Assembly (NCBI RefSeq): GCF_019880245.1
Contig: NZ_CP082286.1
Coordinates: 496,001 to 560,000 of the forward strand
Direction of reading: 5' to 3'
From: Halobaculum roseum
GTDB taxonomy: Archaea; Halobacteriota; Halobacteria; Halobacteriales; Haloferacaceae
Length of the DNA: 64,000 nt
This document shows, piece by piece, positions 41,781 through 49,858 of the stretch; position 1 is the stretch's first letter; each line of letters starts with the position of its first letter. The notes beneath the pieces were generated by a model. It saw only the letters and a program-made list of their open reading frames with translations, had not been told where the DNA came from and did not search any database. The position numbers and the translations under genes were made by a program.

Positions 41781-41788
41781 GAATTAAA
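41781..41788 (-). promoter_or_regulatory. TATA box for trmB overlapping the end of the ATPase gene
   Basis: GAATTAAA on the plus strand (TTTAATTC in gene direction), 22-29 bases before the trmB ATG at 41759 and overlapping the TAA stop of the ATPase gene. It permits expression of the regulator independently of the transporter. Confidence 0.6.
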
Positions 41789-42944
41789 GCGTGGCTCCCT
41801 CGGGGAGCCGCTCGGTCTCCATCGCGCGATTGAAGATCGTCTCGCCGCTGCCGCTGTCGAACATGTGAATTCGGTCGCGCGGGAACCGAAGCCGGATGTC
41901 CTGGCCGATCGAGATGTCGTATTCGCCGGACACGGAGGCAACTACTTCCCGATCGTCGATACTCACGTGGAGCAGGTTCTCACGCCCCATCGGCTCGACG
42001 ACGTCGACGCTCGCGACGACCGTCGCGGGCCCGGTCTCGGTGGCCAACTCGATGTCTTCGGGACGGATCCCGAGCGTAACGTGCCCGCGATCGCCGAGCT
42101 GTGTCGACTGCTCGTCCGTGACTTCGTACGTGATATCGCCACGACGGCCCACGCCTGTCCGGGGGGTGTACTCCAACTCGACGAAGTTCATCGACGGCGA
42201 CCCGATGAACCCGGCGACGAACCGATTGGCCGGTTCGTGATAGCACTCCAAGGGCGTCCCGAGTTGCTGGAGGGCGCCGTCGTTCAACACCGCGATGCGG
42301 TCGCCCATCGTCATCGCCTCGGTCTGGTCGTGTGTCACGTACACCGTCGCGACGCCGAGTTGCTCGTGGAGTTGCTGGAGTTCCGTCCGCATCTCGGTCC
42401 GGAGCTTCGCGTCGAGGTTCGACAGCGGCTCGTCCATCAGGAACACTTCGGGTTCCCGGACGATCGCGCGGCCGAGCGCGACCCGTTGTTTCTGCCCCCC
42501 GGAGAGCGCGTCTGGGCGGCGATCGAGCAGCTCCGTGATACTGAGCATCTCGGCGGTCTCGTTGACGCGGGCGTCGATCGCGTCGTCCGGGAGGTCGCTC
42601 GTCATCTCGAGGCCGAACCGCATGTTCTCGGCCACCGTCTTGTGCGGGTACAGCGCGTAGTTCTGGAACACCATCGCGATGTCCCGGTCCTTCGGCTTCG
42701 CCTCGTTGACGACCTCGCCGCCGACCCGGACTTCGCCGTCGGTGATCGTCTCGAGCCCGGCCAGCAACCGAAGCGTCGTCGACTTGCCGCACCCGGAGGG
42801 ACCAACGAGGACGAGGAACTCGCCGTCCCGCACCTGGATGTCGAGATCCTCGACCGCGACGACTTCCCCTCCGTCGGAGTCGAAGGTCTTCGTGACCCCG
42901 TCGTACTCGACGGCGGGACGCTGTGAGTGGTCCGCTCGTGCCAT
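41784..42944 (-). CDS. Carbohydrate ABC transporter ATPase (UgpC/MsmX type)
   Basis: A 386-residue ATP-binding subunit for a CUT1 sugar importer. Walker A is GPSGCGKSTT (residues 48-57), the Q-loop is VFQNYALYPHKTV, the signature LSGGQKQRVALG, Walker B VFLMDEPLSNLD and the switch His is in YVTHDQTEAMTM. The C-terminal 130 residues form the TOBE/OB-fold regulatory domain (LGIRPEDIELA). It would energise the permease pair at 47.6-49.5 kb, which lacks an ATPase of its own. The 14-bp operator at 42984 lies just upstream of its promoter. Confidence 0.93.
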   Translation of the reverse strand: MARADHSQRPAVEYDGVTKTFDSDGGEVVAVEDLDIQVRDGEFLVLVGPSGCGKSTTLRLLAGLETITDGEVRVGGEVVNEAKPKDRDIAMVFQNYALYPHKTVAENMRFGLEMTSDLPDDAIDARVNETAEMLSITELLDRRPDALSGGQKQRVALGRAIVREPEVFLMDEPLSNLDAKLRTEMRTELQQLHEQLGVATVYVTHDQTEAMTMGDRIAVLNDGALQQLGTPLECYHEPANRFVAGFIGSPSMNFVELEYTPRTGVGRRGDITYEVTDEQSTQLGDRGHVTLGIRPEDIELATETGPATVVASVDVVEPMGRENLLHVSIDDREVVASVSGEYDISIGQDIRLRFPRDRIHMFDSGSGETIFNRAMETERLPEGATL

Positions 42945-42983
42945 GTCCTATCACACTCCTTCAGTCGCATCGACTTAGTCGTT

Positions 42984-42997
42984 ACTACTGTAGTAGT
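42984..42997. promoter_or_regulatory. Putative TrmB operator, site 1
   Basis: ACTACTGTAGTAGT, a near-perfect palindrome located 40-53 bases upstream of the ABC ATPase start and directly upstream of a GACTAAG TATA-like box. The identical 14-mer, inverted, occurs at 46151-46164. Placement upstream of the TATA box is that of an activator site. Confidence 0.65.
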
Positions 42998-43005
42998 GTG
43001 CTGTG

Positions 43006-43455
43006 TCACGCGCCGTAGCCGACGAGCCACGGGACGAACACGGGGGCGACGTAGCCGAACCACTGGGCCGTCCATGCGATCCCGAGCCACAGGAGTCCCC
43101 ACGGCGAGGAGACGACGACCGGTCGGACGGGCCATCCCGCACCGGCGTGGGTCATCTCCCGTGGGTAGACGAAATCGGCGACGAGATGGGCGGCCATTCC
43201 GAGCGTCACGAAGTTGATCGCGACCGTACTCGCCGACGTCAGTACGCCGAGCCGGTCGAGGAGGACGTACGCCGTGCTCGGAATCAGGAGCGTGTGACAC
43301 ACCCAGGACCGGTGGAATCGCTCGGCGATCGCGTCCACGTCCGGGAGCAACACGCCCGCGAGCAACGGAACCGCGACGAGCGGGTGATAGCCGAACGCGA
43401 CGGCGACGAACGCGAGCGGCACGACGCTCGCGATATGGATCTGTCGATCGGTCAC
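43006..43455 (-). CDS. YdjM-like (DUF457) metal-dependent membrane hydrolase
   Basis: A 149-residue membrane protein of the LexA-regulated YdjM/DUF457 type. Four hydrophobic helices and the family residues VLLPDVDAIAERFHRSWVCH (Asp-Val-Asp and His pair in a membrane-proximal loop) are present, with MAAHLVADFVYPREMTH later. The GTG at 43455 overlaps the stop of the upstream DUF624-like gene by four bases (GTGA), so the two are coupled. Presence in a sugar-transport cluster is unexplained. Confidence 0.78.
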   Translation of the reverse strand: MTDRQIHIASVVPLAFVAVAFGYHPLVAVPLLAGVLLPDVDAIAERFHRSWVCHTLLIPSTAYVLLDRLGVLTSASTVAINFVTLGMAAHLVADFVYPREMTHAGAGWPVRPVVVSSPWGLLWLGIAWTAQWFGYVAPVFVPWLVGYGA

Positions 43456-44144
43456 GGGTCTCCCTCGACGAGTAACTCCCCCTGATACGCCTTGACGACC
43501 CGGATCGCGCCCCCGCCCGCGGTTTCCTCGTACGCGACCACCTCCAGTACGGCGAGCAACCCGGGGAGCAACAGCGGCACCGCGACTCCCAGTCCGACAC
43601 AGATCAGGATCACCAGCCCGACGAACAACACATGCAGCGCCGAGAACGCGGGCGCCGCGAGCAGGTGCCGTGCCGCATCCCACAGCGCGTGCCGCGTGCT
43701 CGGCGCTCCCTCGCGTGTCAACAGCGTCGCCGCGCGAAACGCCACCGCGAACGTCGCGACGAACGCGTAGACGCCGAGAAGTGACCCGATCAGGAGGGGT
43801 CCGCTCCGACTCGCGATGGCGGTACCGGCGTACCACACGGTCACGGCGGCGACGGCGACCGGCAGCGCCGTCAGGAGTGCCCCCCGGCGAAACGCCGAGC
43901 GAAACGTCCGAACGAAGACGCCGATCCGCTCCCGTTCGGTCGTCCGACCGCCCGCCGTACGCTCGGTCACACCCTCGTGAGTCGCGGCCACGATCGCGAT
44001 GATCGCGGGCCCGAGCGTCACGACCGGGATCGCGGCGACACTGAAGAGCAGACTGAGCGCGACGACGCTCGTCAGGTCCGAGTAGGCGGCCCGTCCGAAC
44101 GCCGCGAGCGCGCCGGCGGGGTCGAGCGTCGGGCGCGAACTCAC
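43452..44144 (-). CDS. DUF624-like membrane protein of the sugar locus
   Basis: A 230-residue protein with six predicted membrane helices (for example VVALSLLFSVAAIPVVTLGP and LHVLFVGLVILICVGLGVAV). The pattern resembles DUF624 (YesL-type) proteins, which recur in bacterial polysaccharide-utilisation loci beside CUT1 transporters. It lies 27 bases downstream of the debranching-enzyme gene and is coupled to the YdjM-like gene, so all three probably form one message. Molecular role unknown. Confidence 0.7.
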   Translation of the reverse strand: MSSRPTLDPAGALAAFGRAAYSDLTSVVALSLLFSVAAIPVVTLGPAIIAIVAATHEGVTERTAGGRTTERERIGVFVRTFRSAFRRGALLTALPVAVAAVTVWYAGTAIASRSGPLLIGSLLGVYAFVATFAVAFRAATLLTREGAPSTRHALWDAARHLLAAPAFSALHVLFVGLVILICVGLGVAVPLLLPGLLAVLEVVAYEETAGGGAIRVVKAYQGELLVEGDP

Positions 44145-44171
44145 AGTAGGGTCACCGGGCGCCCGGGTACA

Positions 44172-46106
44172 TTAGTGCTTACTCCTGGGGTGCCCGGTGT
44201 CGATCTCGTCGCCGGAGATCGCCTGGAGGCAGGCGAGCGGGGCCCCAGCGGCCCACGCCTGTGGCTCGCACGCTTCCCCGTACGTGACGGGGATATCGGT
44301 GTTCCCTCGATCGAAGCCGGCGAACAGCTCCGGCAGCCGGTCGTTCCCCCGTGCCCGTGCGGCGGCGATGAGGCCCTCCGCGATCCGGCGGGCGCCGTCC
44401 GTGCGCCCGTATCGGGCCATCCCGAGGGCGACGAGCGAGTTGTCGTGTGGCCAGACGCTCCCGAGGTGGTAGCTCTGGGGGTTGTAGGCCTCGTGACTCG
44501 ACGCGAACGTCCGGATCCCCCACCCGGTGAACATGTCGGGTTCGAGCAGTCGGTCCACGACGGCGTCGGCACGCTCCTCGGGGACGATCCCGCTCCAGAG
44601 GCAGTGTCCCGGGTTCGTCGTGACGGAGGGGATCGGAGTCCCGTCGCCGTCGATCCCGACCGCGTAGAACCGTTCGCCCGGGAGCCAGAACGTCACGTCG
44701 AACCGCTCCTTGAGGTTGGTCGCAGCCTCCCGTAGATCGCGCGAACGTGCGTGTTCGTCGGCCTGACGAGCGATCTCGGCGCCACGGTCGAGCGCGTCGT
44801 ACGCGTACCCCTGTACCTCGGCGACCGCGAGCTCCCCGCTCGGGTGGGTGCCGTCGGGGTAGACGATGCCGTCGTTGCTGTCCTTCCACGAGATATGACG
44901 GAGTTGGCCGTCCTCCTGGTCGTCGTCGACAGGGTACGAGAGGAACCCGCCGTCGGCGACCTCCCCGGTGATCCACGTGAGGGCGCGGCTCACCGCGGGC
45001 CACAGCTCCGTCAGGAACTCGTCGTCGCCCGTTCGTTGCCACACCTCGTGCACGAGCACGACGAACAGCGGTGTCGCGTCTATCGTCCCGTAATACGGAC
45101 GGTGTGGGACCAGCTCACGTGCGGCGAGCTCCCCGTGGCGGACCTCGTGGAGGATCTTCCCGGGCTCGGCGTCCACCGCCGGGTCGGTTCGCGTCGCTTG
45201 CTGCGCGGCGAGGTACCGACACGTCCCCTTGGCGATGGTCGTCGACAGCGACAGGGATTGATACGCCGCGATGAGCGAATCGCGACCGAACGCGGTCGCG
45301 AACCACGGAACGCCCGCCGAGAGGATCGACCCGTGTTCCGTCTCCTGGCGCAGTTCGAGGAGGTTTTCGCGACTCTCGATCAACACGTCTTCCCACGCCT
45401 CCTCGGGACGGGCGAGCGACGTCTCCGTCTGCCACGTTCGATTTCGCTCGCGAACGTCCTCCCCTGCGGCGTCGACCGCCGCCGCCGGATCGTCCGGCCG
45501 CCCGTCGACGGTCACGGCGACCGGAAGCGAGAGGGTTTCCCGCGCATCGAGTTCGAGATCGACGACCACCGTCCCGTCCCCGCGGGCCGTTCCGTTCCGC
45601 GTCGTTACCGAAACCGCGTCGTCTCCCCCCACCTCGACCGAGACGCGTCGGCGAAACTCGATGTCCGACGGGGCGTACGTGAACGAGAGTCCACGGTCCG
45701 TCGTGGTCGTGTGAACCGTCCGGTCGACGTCGGCGACCATCCCCCGAACCTCGAACAGGTCGTCGAAACACGATCCAACCGATAGCAGGACCTCGGTCTC
45801 GGCCGGCTCGTCGGTGAGGTTCGATATCGAAACCCGCTCGAAGAGCCCGTCCGTCACGAACTGCCTGCGAGACACGTGGAACTCGCGGGACCCGGTATCC
45901 AGCGGCGTGCCGAGGTGGAGCAACCGTTCCCCCGGTCGACGGTCGGTGACGTCCAGCGTCTCGAGTTCCGGACCGAGCGAGAGCTCGTAGCGATCGAGAT
46001 GGCGAGTATCGCGATGGTAGAACCCGTCGTGCTCTCGAGTCGGCTGTCCCTCGCCATCCGTTACGAGGAACGTCGACCCGGAGACGACCGTGCTGTCGCG
46101 CTTCAT
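44172..46106 (-). CDS. Amylo-alpha-1,6-glucosidase / glycogen-debranching-type enzyme
   Basis: A 644-residue protein of the archaeal and bacterial glycogen-debranching type (N-terminal beta domain about 1-260, C-terminal (alpha/alpha)6 barrel). It opens SGSTFLVTDGEG and YHRDTRHLDRYEL, characteristic of the N-terminal domain. The barrel has AGVPWFATAFGRDSLI, GTIDATPLFVVLVHEVW, GWKDSND-like SWKDSNDGI, EVQGYAYDAL and SVWPHDNSLVALG. It hydrolyses alpha-1,6 branch points of maltodextrins or acts on related glucosides. No signal peptide, so it acts in the cytoplasm on imported sugar. The ATG at 46106 fits a leaderless start (TATA 27-31 bases upstream). Confidence 0.88.
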   Translation of the reverse strand: MKRDSTVVSGSTFLVTDGEGQPTREHDGFYHRDTRHLDRYELSLGPELETLDVTDRRPGERLLHLGTPLDTGSREFHVSRRQFVTDGLFERVSISNLTDEPAETEVLLSVGSCFDDLFEVRGMVADVDRTVHTTTTDRGLSFTYAPSDIEFRRRVSVEVGGDDAVSVTTRNGTARGDGTVVVDLELDARETLSLPVAVTVDGRPDDPAAAVDAAGEDVRERNRTWQTETSLARPEEAWEDVLIESRENLLELRQETEHGSILSAGVPWFATAFGRDSLIAAYQSLSLSTTIAKGTCRYLAAQQATRTDPAVDAEPGKILHEVRHGELAARELVPHRPYYGTIDATPLFVVLVHEVWQRTGDDEFLTELWPAVSRALTWITGEVADGGFLSYPVDDDQEDGQLRHISWKDSNDGIVYPDGTHPSGELAVAEVQGYAYDALDRGAEIARQADEHARSRDLREAATNLKERFDVTFWLPGERFYAVGIDGDGTPIPSVTTNPGHCLWSGIVPEERADAVVDRLLEPDMFTGWGIRTFASSHEAYNPQSYHLGSVWPHDNSLVALGMARYGRTDGARRIAEGLIAAARARGNDRLPELFAGFDRGNTDIPVTYGEACEPQAWAAGAPLACLQAISGDEIDTGHPRSKH

Positions 46107-46132
46107 CGGTTTCGCTATTGGAAAGGCCGTAG

Positions 46133-46137
46133 TTAAA
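46133..46137 (-). promoter_or_regulatory. TATA box of the debranching-enzyme gene
   Basis: TTAAA on the plus strand (TTTAA in gene direction), 27-31 bases upstream of the ATG at 46106. Confidence 0.55.
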
Positions 46138-46150
46138 CGCACCGGCTGTT

Positions 46151-46164
46151 ACTACTACAGTAGT
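46151..46164. promoter_or_regulatory. Putative TrmB operator, site 2
   Basis: ACTACTACAGTAGT, exact reverse complement of site 1. It lies between the divergent debranching-enzyme and substrate-binding-protein genes, upstream of both TATA boxes, so one bound regulator could act in both directions. Confidence 0.65.
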
Positions 46165-46184
46165 TCGCTAGCCACAAGATATTA

Positions 46185-46200
46185 GTATGAATACTCATAC
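46185..46200. promoter_or_regulatory. 16-bp perfect palindrome at the binding-protein promoter
   Basis: GTATGAATACTCATAC: arms GTATGA and TCATAC around ATAC. It starts within the TATA-like stretch AGATATTAGTA (46177-46187) and ends 14 bases before the ATG at 46214, a position where a bound protein would block transcription. Confidence 0.5.
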
Positions 46201-46213
46201 GTGGTGAACGAGC

Positions 46214-47575
46214 ATGACAGACGATAGCAGGAACGACGGGAGCACGCGGCGACGCGTCATCGCCGGGCTCGGCGCGGTCGGTGCGACAGGTGTCCTGGCG
46301 GGCTGCACCTCCGGTGGCGGCGGCGGCCAGAACGGCGGCTCGGACGGGTCGGGCGACGGGAACGGCGGCGGCGAGTCGACGACGGAGGGGACGCCCACGC
46401 CGGTGTCGGCGGAGCTGACGCTTTCCGGCTGGGCCGCGAACAACGAGGAGTCGGCGTTGCTGGACGAGTTGGTCACCGACTTCAACGACGAACACGACGG
46501 GATCGACGTCGAGTACAACGCGATCCAGTCGAAGTACAAACAGAAGCTGCGGACGCAACTCGGTGCCGGGAACGCCCCCGACGTGTTCTACGTCGATTCG
46601 GGGTACTTCTCTTCGTTCGCGGACGCGGACGTGCTGCTTCCGCTCGATGACCTCGCGGCCGCCGACTCGTTCGACACGGACGACTTCTTCCAGCCGTTGC
46701 TGGACGCGTTCCGCTACGACGGGAGCCTCTACGGGATCCCCAAGGACTTCTCGACGCTCGGGTTGTTCCACAACACCGCGATGTTCGAGGAGGCGGACGT
46801 CGGCGTCCCAGAGACGTGGTCCGAACTGTCCGACGCGCTGTCGGCGCTCGACGACAACGTCTCCGACGAGAACTTCAAGGCGCCGATGATCGAGTACGCG
46901 AACGGTCGTGCGTGGTGGGCGTTCCTCTATCAGAACGGCGGGCAGGTGCTCTCGGACGACGGCAGCGAAGCCGTCTTCGCGTCCGACTCGGGCGTCGAGG
47001 CGCTCGAGTTCCTGGTCGGGCTCAAGGAGGACGGCCTGCTGGCGGTTCCGAGCGATCTGGGATCCGGGTGGCACGGCGCCGCCCTCGCGAGTGGTGAGGT
47101 CGCAACTGCAGTTCTCGGCCCGTGGGGGCTTCCCTTCCTCGAGGGCTACGAGAACAACCCCGACATCAACGAGAACGTTGACGTGGCACACCTCCCGACT
47201 CCCAGCGACGGCGAGCGGGCGACGATCGCGTACACTGTTTCCTACAGCGCCTCCGCGAACACGAGTTCGGCCGCGGGGTCGAAGGAACTGATCCGGAGTC
47301 TGACGAGCGACGAGGGGATGGCCCAGTGGGCACGCAAGGGGCTGGCCCTCTCCGCGCGGAAGTCCCACAGCGAGCTCGAGTACTACGACGACCACCCGCG
47401 ACGGCGGACGCTGCTCGAGGCCGGCGAGTGGTCACGCCCCTTCTCGTTCGGTCCGAACAGCGAGGCGATCGCCAACCGGATCCGCCCGCAGCTCGAGGCC
47501 GCGATGCTCGGCGAGAAATCGCCGTCCGATGCGCTCTCGACGGCCCAGGGGAAGATCAACTCCGAGGTTCTCTGA
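46214..47575 (+). CDS. Sugar ABC transporter substrate-binding lipoprotein
   Basis: A 453-residue extracellular solute-binding protein (family 1, maltose-binding-like). It has a Tat signal plus lipobox (STRRRVIAGLGAVGATGVLAGC), then a Gly/Ser/Asp-rich linker of about 40 residues. The ligand-binding fold shows LTLSGWAANNEESALLDELV, APDVFYVDSGYF, LYGIPKDFSTLGLFHN and GEVATAVLGPWGLPFLEGYE. It captures oligosaccharides outside the membrane and docks on the permeases that follow. First gene of an operon with the two permeases (5-base gap). Confidence 0.92.
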   Translation: MTDDSRNDGSTRRRVIAGLGAVGATGVLAGCTSGGGGGQNGGSDGSGDGNGGGESTTEGTPTPVSAELTLSGWAANNEESALLDELVTDFNDEHDGIDVEYNAIQSKYKQKLRTQLGAGNAPDVFYVDSGYFSSFADADVLLPLDDLAAADSFDTDDFFQPLLDAFRYDGSLYGIPKDFSTLGLFHNTAMFEEADVGVPETWSELSDALSALDDNVSDENFKAPMIEYANGRAWWAFLYQNGGQVLSDDGSEAVFASDSGVEALEFLVGLKEDGLLAVPSDLGSGWHGAALASGEVATAVLGPWGLPFLEGYENNPDINENVDVAHLPTPSDGERATIAYTVSYSASANTSSAAGSKELIRSLTSDEGMAQWARKGLALSARKSHSELEYYDDHPRRRTLLEAGEWSRPFSFGPNSEAIANRIRPQLEAAMLGEKSPSDALSTAQGKINSEVL

Positions 47576-47580
47576 CCGGT

Positions 47581-48600
47581 ATGGCGACGGAACCCCTGCA
47601 GTCCACAGCGGAGCGCACCGCCGAGCGTCTCCGGACTGCGCTGCACGACCTGAAGGGGTACGCCGGTATCACCGAGGACCAGAACAACCTGATGGGGTTC
47701 GCGTTCATCGCCCCCAACATCGTCGTCTTCTCGCTGTTCCTGTTGGGGCCGGTCCTGTTCGCCTTCTACGTCTCGTTCCAGGAGTGGAGCATCCTCGCCG
47801 GCGCAGGCGAGTGGACGGGCATCGGAAACTACGTCGATGTCCTCGAGCCGCTCCCGATAAGCTACGCCGACGGGAGTCTCCAGTGGCGTCCGGAGGTGTT
47901 CACCGACCCATCGGCCAGCCTGTGGTGGTACTCGCTGAAGAACACGTTCGTCTACGCGATCGGGACCGTGCCGCTGCAGATCTTCGGCGGCCTCGCGGTC
48001 GCGCTCATGCTCGACAAGCGGGTCCGACTCAGGAAGGCGTACCGTGCCGCCTACTTCATGCCGGTGATGTTGTCGGGTGCCGCCTCCGCGGTCATGTGGC
48101 GGTGGTTCCTCGCCGGCGACGGCGTGATCAACGGGATCCTCCCCACGTTCCTCGAACACAACTGGGCGGGGGACCCGGGGACCGCCCTCGGCGGCGTCAT
48201 GCTGATGGCCATCTGGGGCGGGATCGGCTCGAACATGATCTTCTTCCTCGCGGGACTCCAGAACATCCCCGAGGAGCTGTACGAGGCCGCCCGGATCGAC
48301 GGCGCGAGCCGCTGGCACCGCTTCCGCCACGTCACGTGGCCCAGCCTGGGTAACACCAACTTCTTCGTGTTCGTGATGGCGATCATCTCCGCGTTTCAGG
48401 TGTTCGGCATCGCGCTGGTCTTCTCCCAGGGCGGTCCGGTGTACGCGACGACGACGACGGTGCTGCTCATCTACCAGCGCGCCTTCGAGGAGGGCGCCTT
48501 CGGTGAGGGCGCCGCGATGGCGTTCCTGCTGTTCCTCCTGATCTTCGCGTTCAGCTACTACCAGTACCGGTACCGCGAGGAAACGGAGGTGGACTACTGA
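47581..48600 (+). CDS. Carbohydrate ABC transporter permease (MalF-like)
   Basis: A 339-residue inner-membrane permease with six main TM helices; the first is IVVFSLFLLGPVLFAFYVSF. It has a large extracellular loop after TM1 and the EAA motif EAARIDGASRWHRFRHVTWP that couples to the ATPase. The leader of about 30 residues is cytoplasmic. Its TGA overlaps the ATG of the second permease by one base. Confidence 0.92.
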   Translation: MATEPLQSTAERTAERLRTALHDLKGYAGITEDQNNLMGFAFIAPNIVVFSLFLLGPVLFAFYVSFQEWSILAGAGEWTGIGNYVDVLEPLPISYADGSLQWRPEVFTDPSASLWWYSLKNTFVYAIGTVPLQIFGGLAVALMLDKRVRLRKAYRAAYFMPVMLSGAASAVMWRWFLAGDGVINGILPTFLEHNWAGDPGTALGGVMLMAIWGGIGSNMIFFLAGLQNIPEELYEAARIDGASRWHRFRHVTWPSLGNTNFFVFVMAIISAFQVFGIALVFSQGGPVYATTTTVLLIYQRAFEEGAFGEGAAMAFLLFLLIFAFSYYQYRYREETEVDY

Positions 48601-49466
48601 TGGCCCGGTCCGACTACGAGTACCCCGGCTACGAGCGCAGCGGCGTCAGCTACTGGTCGAAGACGACGGTACTGTACCTGCTCGTGACCGCGGGTGCGCT
48701 GTGGATGACGCTGCCGTTCTGGTGGACGCTCACGACCTCGCTGTCGGCGTCGCCGACGGCCGCCACGGTCTCGTTCATCCCGGCGGAGTTCACGCTTCAG
48801 AACTTCATCACTCTCTGGGAGCGGCCGGACATCCTGCTCGTCCGGTGGTTCCTCAACACGATGCTGTTCGCGGGTGCGGTGACCGCGTTCAACCTCACCT
48901 TCGACTCGCTGGCGGGGTACGCGCTCGCGAAGGTCGACTTCTGGGGCCGTGAGAAGATCTTCCTCGGGTTCATCTCGACGATGATGATCCCGGGGATGGT
49001 CACGCTGATCCCGGTGTACCTCCTCCTGGTCGAACTGGGGTGGGTCAACACCTATCAGGGACTGATCGCCCCGCTCGTCGCCCAGCCGTTGGGGATCTTC
49101 CTGCTCCGGCAGCACTTCAAGAGCCTGCCGTCGGCGCTGGGCGACGCCGCGAAGATCGACGGCTGTAACGAGTTCCAAACCTTCTACAAGGTGTACCTGC
49201 CCCTGGCGAAGCCAGCGTTGGCGACGCTGGGCATCTTCACGTTCATGGGCGCCTGGAACAACTTCCAGTGGCCGCTCATCATCGCGAACGACGCGGAGAT
49301 GTACACGCTCCCGATCGCGTTGTTCGCGGTTCGGAACCAGTACTTCGCAGAGTGGGGGCTGATGATGGCCGCCGCGCTGATCATCGTCGCGCCGGTGATT
49401 GTCGCGTTCCTGGCCGCCCAGAACTACTTCATCCAGGGGATGAGTCTCTCCGGGATGAAGGGGTGA
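48600..49466 (+). CDS. Carbohydrate ABC transporter permease (MalG-like)
   Basis: A 288-residue permease partner with six TM helices and the EAA-type motif DAAKIDGCNEFQTFYKVYLP. Start coupling with the MalF-like gene (TGATG) ensures equal amounts. Together with the binding protein and the distant ATPase at 41784 it forms one CUT1 importer, most likely for maltodextrin-type sugars given the debranching enzyme (inference). Confidence 0.92.
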   Translation: MARSDYEYPGYERSGVSYWSKTTVLYLLVTAGALWMTLPFWWTLTTSLSASPTAATVSFIPAEFTLQNFITLWERPDILLVRWFLNTMLFAGAVTAFNLTFDSLAGYALAKVDFWGREKIFLGFISTMMIPGMVTLIPVYLLLVELGWVNTYQGLIAPLVAQPLGIFLLRQHFKSLPSALGDAAKIDGCNEFQTFYKVYLPLAKPALATLGIFTFMGAWNNFQWPLIIANDAEMYTLPIALFAVRNQYFAEWGLMMAAALIIVAPVIVAFLAAQNYFIQGMSLSGMKG

Positions 49467-49858
49467 CGGGGGGCCAAGAACGCCCCCATTGACTCAGGAT
49501 CGATCCGTTTCCGTTTTCGACGGCCGTGCTATGGCTGCCACCCACCCAGCTTTTGCTGCGCTCGCTCGCGGTGGGTGGCTTCGCGTGCTCTCATGATCGT
49601 CGTCGTGGGAGGAGTCTCCCTCACCTCCTCGACAACGATCGGCGGAGCGTGAGCCGCATACGCTTCGAGACACGCCGACGGAGGGACCGGGTCGCGGTGG
49701 CCGACGATCCCCGTGATCATCGTGTGTCCGACGTGAGCCGAGGATCGCCGATTCTGATCGCCGCCCGTCGGGTGGCTTCGGACGCCCCTGTTCTCACCCG
49801 CGACCGCGATGTTGACACGACCGCCATCCTTTACCCCGACGAACGCGCGCGTCGATTC
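49467..49858. other. 392-base spacer with nested hairpins
   Basis: No gene seen. Besides the first hairpin, a long inverted repeat (GCCACCCACC at 49537-49546, GGTGGGTGGC at 49570-49579) encloses a small stem CAGC-TTTT-GCTG. TTTACC at 49830-49835 lies 24-29 bases before the shikimate kinase ATG and is its likely TATA box. Confidence 0.6.
49469..49487 (+). terminator. Hairpin after the permease operon
   Basis: GGGGGC / GCCCCC arms with a seven-base loop, starting three bases past the stop codon at 49466. No long T-run follows, but its place and strength suggest a terminator or mRNA 3'-end stabiliser. Confidence 0.5.

Noticed and set aside
49537-49579. Nested hairpin considered as a tRNA or structured RNA gene
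   Set aside because: No cloverleaf, no TTC-arm or CCA-like end; a simple inverted repeat in a spacer.
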